This document shows, piece after piece, positions 6,144 through 9,084 of a stretch of 9,084 bases of DNA; the stretch's first letter is position 1, and every line of letters starts with the position of its first letter. Source of the DNA: Bacillota bacterium (GTDB lineage Bacteria > Bacillota > Clostridia > Tissierellales > Peptoniphilaceae); assembly GCA_023418835.1 (NCBI GenBank), contig JAEZYW010000215.1, positions 1 through 9,084 on the forward strand, read 5' to 3'. A program made the position numbers and the translations under genes. The notes beneath the pieces were generated by a model that was given only the letters and a program-made list of their open reading frames with translations, had not been told where the DNA came from and searched no databases.

Positions 6144-6178
6144 AAATAAAAATCAGCTAAATTTCTCTAGCTGATTTT
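6144..6178 (-). terminator. Intrinsic terminator downstream of htrA
   Basis: An 11-bp perfect stem, AAAATCAGCTA (6149-6159) with TAGCTGATTTT (6168-6178), has an eight-base loop. On the minus strand it is followed by a T-rich tail (TTTTTATTT), starting 17 bases after the htrA stop. It ends the protease transcript before the lipoprotein promoter. Confidence 0.88.
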
Positions 6179-6195
6179 AGGAGATCGACAGATAA

Positions 6196-7539
6196 CTAGA
6201 AACTAGTTTCTTGATTGTAAGGTTGAAAAGTTATATCCGCAGTGTTTGCAGCTCCATTTCTGTAATACTCTATTGTCGCCGTATCTCCGAAACTATATTT
6301 AGTCATCTTGGTTTGTAAAGTCTTAAAAGATTCTATCTCTTCCCCGTCAATCTTAGTTATTACATCGTTAGGTTGGAGCCCAACTTTTGCAGCTGGAGAA
6401 TTTGGAAACACTTCCGCAACTATAATTCCACTTTCTGGAACCAAATCTATGTTAAATTGTTTTTCGTAAACTTCTAAATCTACTCCCTTAACTCCAATGG
6501 TAACCCTTTCGAAAGTCCCAGTCTCTACCACTTGTTCAATTATGGGTTTGGCAGAATTGATGGGAATAGAAAATCCTAAACCTTCACCAGAAGAAATCTT
6601 TAAAGTGTTTATTCCAATTACTTCCCCTTGTCCATTTAACAAAGGTCCACCGCTGTTACCCCTGTTAATTGAAGCGTCAGTTTGTATTAGATTTTGCATC
6701 TCTGTTCCTTGTCCACTCACAGTTCGATTTAATCCAGAAATATAACCGGCTGTAACCGTTCCGTGAAACTCTAGGGCAAAGGGATTTCCAATTGCAATGG
6801 CTTGTTCGCCGATAACTAACTCATCAGAATTTCCAAGCTTCACTGCCTTAAGGGGCCTTTCTGGCTCCACTTTTAACATTGCAAGATCCATTGCGCTGTC
6901 ACTCCAAAGGACTTTCGCCGGCAATTGAGTTCCGTCATTTAAAACAACTGCAACCTCATCTGCATGGCCACCAGAGGAATATCCCGAGTTGGGATTTAAA
7001 CTAGCGATTACGTGGTCATTTGTCATAATATATCCTCTTTCGTCTACGACAAATCCACTTCCCATAGCTTGAGCCCCGTATTGTCTATTGAAAACATCTC
7101 TCATAATCGTCGTAGTAGTAATTCCCACCACGCTATCTAAATTTGATGCGGCAACTGCAGAGACAGTAGTGACTTCATCTTTTGCATTAATTGTGTAAGA
7201 AGGCGGCGTGCTGGCTACAGTTGAGTAATCTATTCTGTATTTATCATATGCTAGTTTTGCACCAAAAGCTCCTCCCAAAAGAGAACCTATTAGTGAAAAT
7301 ACTAAGGCAAAAATAATTGTGCTTCCTCTTCCCTTGGATTTCTTTTCTTTTTTATTTTCTATATTGTATTCATTTTTGTACCTATCGTATCTATTTTCAT
7401 AATATCCATTGTCGTATTCTCTTCTTCTACGATAAGAACTATTTTCTTCTTCAAAAGAATCCTCCGATAATCGGAAGGTGGTTTCCCCTGAACTTTGGTC
7501 TATTTCATCGTTTCTATCATCTCTAAAATCGTCGTTCAT
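6196..7539 (-). CDS. htrA: HtrA/DegP-family membrane-anchored serine protease with PDZ domain
   Basis: This surface quality-control protease degrades or refolds misfolded exported proteins. I start it at the ATG at 7539 (447 residues), because AAGGAG sits eight bases upstream; an in-frame GTG at 7548 overlaps that same site and is an unlikely start. Residues 1-70 are cytoplasmic, highly charged and rich in Asp, Arg, Asn and Tyr. One transmembrane helix follows at about 74-96. The trypsin-like domain carries the full triad: H176 (TNDHVI), D218 (SAMDLAMLKV) and S296 (INRGNSGGPLL). A single PDZ domain spans about 345-437 (GIIVAEVFPNSPAAKVGLQP, then DVITKIDGEEI). This is the usual layout of Gram-positive HtrA (HtrA/HtrB/YyxA). 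It is transcribed from a clear promoter at 7594-7621 and ends in a terminator, so it is monocistronic. Confidence 0.96.
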   Translation of the reverse strand: MNDDFRDDRNDEIDQSSGETTFRLSEDSFEEENSSYRRRREYDNGYYENRYDRYKNEYNIENKKEKKSKGRGSTIIFALVFSLIGSLLGGAFGAKLAYDKYRIDYSTVASTPPSYTINAKDEVTTVSAVAASNLDSVVGITTTTIMRDVFNRQYGAQAMGSGFVVDERGYIMTNDHVIASLNPNSGYSSGGHADEVAVVLNDGTQLPAKVLWSDSAMDLAMLKVEPERPLKAVKLGNSDELVIGEQAIAIGNPFALEFHGTVTAGYISGLNRTVSGQGTEMQNLIQTDASINRGNSGGPLLNGQGEVIGINTLKISSGEGLGFSIPINSAKPIIEQVVETGTFERVTIGVKGVDLEVYEKQFNIDLVPESGIIVAEVFPNSPAAKVGLQPNDVITKIDGEEIESFKTLQTKMTKYSFGDTATIEYYRNGAANTADITFQPYNQETSF

Positions 7540-7593
7540 AAAATCCACTCCTTAAATAATTTACGACAAAAATAAATTTTAAATCTTGAATTT

Positions 7594-7621
7594 ATTATAC
7601 CCTTTTAAATTTATGTTACAA
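7594..7621 (-). promoter_or_regulatory. htrA: Sigma-A promoter of htrA
   Basis: On the minus strand TTGTAA (7616-7621) is separated by 16 bases from a perfect TATAAT (7594-7599). The start would be near 7587, giving a leader of about 48 bases. No CtsR heptad repeat, CIRCE element or clear CssR-type site was seen by eye. Confidence 0.65.
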
Positions 7622-7633
7622 ATGAATTAAAGA

Positions 7634-7662
7634 TGAAAAAATGGTGGTATTTATGTTATAAT
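7634..7662 (+). promoter_or_regulatory. Extended -10 promoter of the MBL-fold hydrolase gene
   Basis: A perfect TATAAT (7657-7662) carries the TG extension (TGT-TATAAT, with TG at 7654-7655). The -35 position at 17 bases is a weak TGAAAA (7634-7639). Transcription would start near 7669, so the leader is only about 14 bases and holds the AGGGGG ribosome binding site at 7672-7677. Confidence 0.65.
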
Positions 7663-7682
7663 CAGTTGAGAAGGGGGAAAAT

Positions 7683-8369
7683 ATGAAAGCAGTTGTTGAG
7701 TATATAAACCACAGTGGATATCTAGTAGAGACAGAAAATCACATACTGTTAGTTGACTATGTCAAAGGTGAATTGCCAAAATTCGATAAACCAACCCTTG
7801 TAATTTCGACACACGCACACGCAGACCACTTCAACGAAGAAATTTTAGACATTGAAGGGCCTGTTAGAATTCTTTTGAGTTCTGATATTAAAGAAGAACA
7901 CAACTTAAAACATCAAAGCAATGTTTTTTATATAGAACCAAACTCCAAAAGATTTGTTGGAGACTTTCAAGTGGAAACTTTTGGATCCACAGACCAAGGA
8001 ATTAGCGTATTTGTATACGTGGACAATATTGGAATCTTCCACGCAGGAGATTTAAACCTCTGGATTTGGGAAGACGAAGATACCCAAGAAGACAAAAAAG
8101 ATATGTCAAAACAATTTGACGATGAAATTAAAAAAATCAGAAGAAAAAATGTTGAAATCGCAATGTTCCCAGTGGACCCTAGGCTTGGAAGATACGCAAC
8201 TAGCGGTGTGACATATTTTATGGATATTGTAAAGCCCACCTATCTTTTCCCAATGCACTTTTGGAACGATCCAACGGTTGCTGAAAAATTAAAAGATAGT
8301 AACACCAGTTTAAAAACAAAAATTTTTGTACCTGAACACGACAATCAAAAGTTTGAAATCGAGATTTAG
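7683..8369 (+). CDS. MBL-fold metallo-hydrolase (UlaG/UPF0173-like)
   Basis: This 228-residue cytoplasmic protein has no signal peptide or membrane segment. It starts with the beta-strand pattern INHSGYLVETENHILLVDY (8-26) of compact metallo-beta-lactamase-fold proteins. The metal-binding HxHxDH motif is HAHADH at 44-49 (H44, H46, D48, H49). Further ligands are probably D123 in IFHAGDLNLW and H192 in LFPMHFW near the end. A charged helix, about 134-156, rich in Asp and Lys, is inserted after the HAGD motif. The set of ligands is complete, so it should bind two metal ions and act as a hydrolase, but the substrate cannot be told from sequence. It resembles UlaG/YtkL-like proteins more than RNase J or glyoxalase II. 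It diverges from htrA and is followed by a hairpin before the tRNA gene. Confidence 0.92.
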   Translation: MKAVVEYINHSGYLVETENHILLVDYVKGELPKFDKPTLVISTHAHADHFNEEILDIEGPVRILLSSDIKEEHNLKHQSNVFYIEPNSKRFVGDFQVETFGSTDQGISVFVYVDNIGIFHAGDLNLWIWEDEDTQEDKKDMSKQFDDEIKKIRRKNVEIAMFPVDPRLGRYATSGVTYFMDIVKPTYLFPMHFWNDPTVAEKLKDSNTSLKTKIFVPEHDNQKFEIEI

Positions 8370-8395
8370 GGTATAATAAAATCTGATTCTAAAAA

Positions 8396-8420
8396 TGAAC
8401 TTGCTAAAAAAGCAAGTTCA
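8396..8420. terminator. Hairpin terminator after the MBL-fold gene
   Basis: A 10-bp perfect stem, TGAACTTGCT (8396-8405) with AGCAAGTTCA (8411-8420), has an AAAAA loop. On the plus strand the tail is only CTTTAAAG, a weak U-tract. On the minus strand it is followed by TTTTTAG. It probably works in both directions and insulates the tRNA gene. A further 7-bp dyad (TAAAGAA/TTCTTTA, 8424-8440) follows directly. Confidence 0.6.
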
Positions 8421-8441
8421 CTTTAAAGAATTATTCTTTAT

Positions 8442-8518
8442 GTTTGCGTAGCTCAGATGGATAGAGCGTTCGCCTCCTAAGCGAAAGGCCGTGGGTTCGA
8501 CTCCCGCCGCGAACACCA
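8442..8518 (+). tRNA. tRNA-Arg (anticodon CCU), CCA encoded
   Basis: This is a complete 77-base cloverleaf. The acceptor GUUUGCG pairs with CGCGAAC, with one U-G pair. The D stem is GCUC/GAGC. The anticodon stem UUCGC/GCGAA encloses loop CUCCUAA, whose positions 34-36 (8476-8478) are CCU, reading AGG arginine codons. The T stem GUGGG/CCCGC carries loop UUCGACU. The discriminator A8515 is followed by an encoded CCA (8516-8518). All invariant bases are in place, so the gene should be functional. No strong promoter is seen immediately upstream; a TATAAT at 8372-8377 lacks a good -35. Confidence 0.97.
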
Positions 8519-8523
8519 TAGAA
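8491..8523 (+). repeat. 33-bp direct repeat, copy 1 (tRNA-Arg 3' end)
   Basis: This covers the T arm, the 3' acceptor strand, CCA and five bases past the tRNA (TAGAA). It is identical base for base to 8637-8669, at an offset of 146 bp. The 3' end of a tRNA is a typical integrase attachment core, but tandem duplication is an alternative. Confidence 0.95.
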
Positions 8524-8527
8524 ATTT

Positions 8528-8558
8528 AGAGCAAGGTTGAAAAGACTTGCTCTTTTTT
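8528..8558 (+). terminator. Intrinsic terminator of tRNA-Arg
   Basis: An 8-bp perfect stem, AGAGCAAG (8528-8535) with CTTGCTCT (8546-8553), has a ten-base loop and is followed by a run of six T (8553-8558). It starts ten bases after the tRNA CCA end. Confidence 0.9.
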
Positions 8559-8587
8559 ATTATCTGGAATTGTATATTAGGTTGAGT

Positions 8588-8698
8588 ATAGAGCTACGTT
8601 TTGAGGAAAGATCTACGCTTCCGGAAGGGTCAGGCTGTGGGTTCGACTCCCGCCGCGAACACCATAGAATTAATAGCAAGATAGAAAAGGCTTGGTCT
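8588..8698 (+). pseudogene. Decayed partial copy of tRNA-Arg plus its terminator
   Basis: The 3' end of tRNA-Arg recurs perfectly at 8637-8669. It is followed at almost the same spacing by a degraded copy of the terminator (8673-8698). By hand alignment 21 of 26 bases match 8528-8553, but two stem pairs are lost and the T-run is gone. The 5' half is not a tRNA: only ATAGAGC (8588-8594), matching the D arm of the intact gene, is shared. The segment from there to the repeat is 19 bases longer than in the real gene and does not pair as a cloverleaf. A CTTCCGGAAG palindrome (about 8618-8627) resembles an Arg(CCG) anticodon arm but lacks a proper stem. No functional RNA is expected. The stretch 8559-8787 otherwise holds only the palindrome and promoter listed separately. 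Confidence 0.7.
8637..8669 (+). repeat. 33-bp direct repeat, copy 2 (orphan tRNA 3' end)
   Basis: This is an exact copy of 8491-8523 without a tRNA 5' half attached. It could be the second attachment site (att) left by an element inserted at tRNA-Arg, or part of a decayed tandem duplication. Confidence 0.95.
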
Positions 8699-8709
8699 AT
8701 CAGATAGAC
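8695..8709. promoter_or_regulatory. 15-bp palindrome GTCTATCAGATAGAC, possible operator
   Basis: Two perfect 7-bp arms flank a single central A. There is no T-run after it, so it is not a terminator. It lies 33 bp upstream of the -35 box of the small ORF promoter, a position compatible with an activator or upstream repressor site. Confidence 0.4.
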
Positions 8710-8741
8710 TATTATATGCGGGGTAAGTCAGTAATTAATTA

Positions 8742-8770
8742 TTGACATATTTAGTGCTAATTTTTATAAC
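8742..8770 (+). promoter_or_regulatory. Near-consensus sigma-A promoter of the small membrane-protein ORF
   Basis: TTGACA (8742-8747) is followed after exactly 17 bases by TATAAC (8765-8770), 11 of 12 consensus positions. The start would be near 8777, leaving about 11 bases of leader that include the GGAG ribosome binding site at 8779-8782. Confidence 0.8.
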
Positions 8771-8787
8771 TATTTAATGGAGAAAAA

Positions 8788-8967
8788 ATGGAAACAAAAA
8801 CGAAAAAGAAAATAATTATATTTTTGATAATTTTCACACCTTTTTTATGGAACAAATTAATGTACATTGTTGATTCTTATTATACGAGCTCGTTAACTCT
8901 TTATATCGCTGAAGTAATTTCAACTATATTGGGACTGCTTCTTTTGTATAAAACCTTAGACAGTTGA
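8788..8967 (+). CDS. Small two-helix membrane protein of unknown function
   Basis: I translate a 59-residue ORF starting METKTKKKIII and ending LLLLYKTLDS. A lysine-rich N-terminus is followed by one hydrophobic segment (about 9-28) and a second one (about 36-54), separated by a short polar turn (DSYYTSS). This predicts a helical hairpin in the membrane with both ends inside. GGAG lies five bases before the ATG, and one of the best promoters of the window drives it, which argues that it is real despite its size. I do not recognise the family. Immunity proteins, toxin-like peptides and small regulators of transporters share this size and topology, and nothing in the sequence chooses among them. 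Its position just past the duplicated tRNA end is typical of cargo genes of integrated elements. A minus-strand open frame overlaps its last 67 bases. Confidence 0.6.
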   Translation: METKTKKKIIIFLIIFTPFLWNKLMYIVDSYYTSSLTLYIAEVISTILGLLLLYKTLDS

Positions 8968-9083
8968 TAGTTTATTTGGGTATTTGTAAAATAGTGTTGA
9001 TAGATTAAATTTATAAGAATGTGAGTTTGTTTTTGTAAGGACTTCCAACTTTTTGATTTTAAAATTTCTTTTTCTAATTTAGA
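8901..9083 (-). CDS. Possible C-terminal end of a gene entering from the right edge
   Basis: On the minus strand one frame is open from the window edge for 60 codons and ends in TAA at 8903-8901. The other two minus frames stop within the first few codons. The visible residues run SKLEKEILKSKSWKSL to KRSSPNIVEITSAI, a plausible soluble, Lys/Gln-rich protein end, but I do not recognise it. It overlaps the 3' end of the plus-strand small ORF tail-to-tail by 67 bp, so either one is spurious or the two convergent genes overlap. Without the upstream sequence this stays tentative. Confidence 0.3.
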   Translation of the reverse strand, partial: SKLEKEILKSKSWKSLQKQTHILINLIYQHYFTNTQINYQLSKVLYKRSSPNIVEITSAI

Positions 9084-9084
9084 T

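Noticed and set aside
5779..6174. 131-codon plus-strand ORF antisense to the lipoprotein gene
   Set aside because: It is Ser-rich because it mirrors the Glu/Lys-rich linker in the other strand, has no ribosome binding site, and runs through the terminator hairpin.
6497..7526. Plus-strand ORFs at 6497-6745 and 7317-7526
   Set aside because: They are antisense to the htrA coding region. The second is Phe/Tyr-rich only because it mirrors the charged tail.
7540..7548. GTG at 7548 as start of htrA
   Set aside because: The GTG overlaps the AAGGAG ribosome binding site that is ideally placed for the ATG at 7539.
7967..8239. 90-codon minus-strand ORF inside the MBL-fold gene
   Set aside because: It lies opposite a gene with a complete metal-binding motif set, and has no ribosome binding site or family features.
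8372..8377. Perfect TATAAT just after the MBL gene as tRNA promoter
   Set aside because: There is no acceptable -35 at 16-18 bases, and the 10-bp hairpin at 8396-8420 lies between it and the tRNA. It remains possible but unsupported.
8588..8664. A second functional tRNA with long variable arm
   Set aside because: The 5' sequence does not pair with the CGCGAAC acceptor strand, and no proper D or anticodon stem forms.
1..9084. CRISPR array, insertion sequence, transposase or integrase gene
   Set aside because: No regularly spaced repeats, terminal inverted repeats or recombinase motifs were seen. The only direct repeat is the tRNA 3' end pair.

Overview
The window comes from a low-GC, Gram-positive-type anaerobe. 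Coding DNA is about one third GC, ribosome binding sites are strong AGGAGG types, promoters are sigma-A-like, intrinsic terminators are common and the lipoprotein has a clean lipobox. A member of the Clostridia or Tissierellia is the best guess. No species is named, because nothing here is diagnostic.

Left half (1-5062, all minus strand): an operon for a multisubunit Na+/H+ (Mrp/Mnh) antiporter. In transcription order it reads MnhE, MnhF, MnhG, a stand-alone MrpA C-terminal/MbhD-E-type subunit, MnhB, MnhC, MnhD, and a second MnhD-like subunit cut by the window edge. The genes overlap or sit within 11 bp of each other. There is no full-length MrpA. The order E-F-G-A'-B-C-D is that of the ion-translocating module of membrane-bound hydrogenases (Mbh/Mbx) rather than the classical Bacillus mrpABCDEFG order. 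What follows beyond base 1 decides whether this is a plain antiporter or part of a larger redox complex.

Bases 5063-5399 hold no protein gene. Nearest the operon are two candidate minus-strand promoters and a 13-bp perfect AT palindrome. Next come a strong minus-strand intrinsic terminator and a 140-base GC-rich island (about 52% GC) that folds as one long irregular hairpin with a central bubble. I call this island a small structured RNA; its architecture resembles 6S RNA.

Middle (5400-7539, minus strand): a secreted lipoprotein with an SH3-like domain, then, separated by a terminator, a membrane-anchored HtrA/DegP-type serine protease with a PDZ domain. Both act at the cell surface. The protease gene diverges from a plus-strand metallo-beta-lactamase-fold hydrolase (7683-8369) across a compact intergenic region with one clear promoter on each strand.

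Right end: a complete tRNA-Arg(CCU) with encoded CCA and its terminator. It is followed 146 bp later by a perfect 33-bp copy of its 3' end and a decayed copy of the same terminator. This is either a tandem duplication relic or the scar of an element integrated at the tRNA. Just beyond lie a 15-bp palindrome, a near-consensus promoter and a 59-codon two-helix membrane-protein ORF. A minus-strand open frame that may be the tail of a further gene enters from the right edge.
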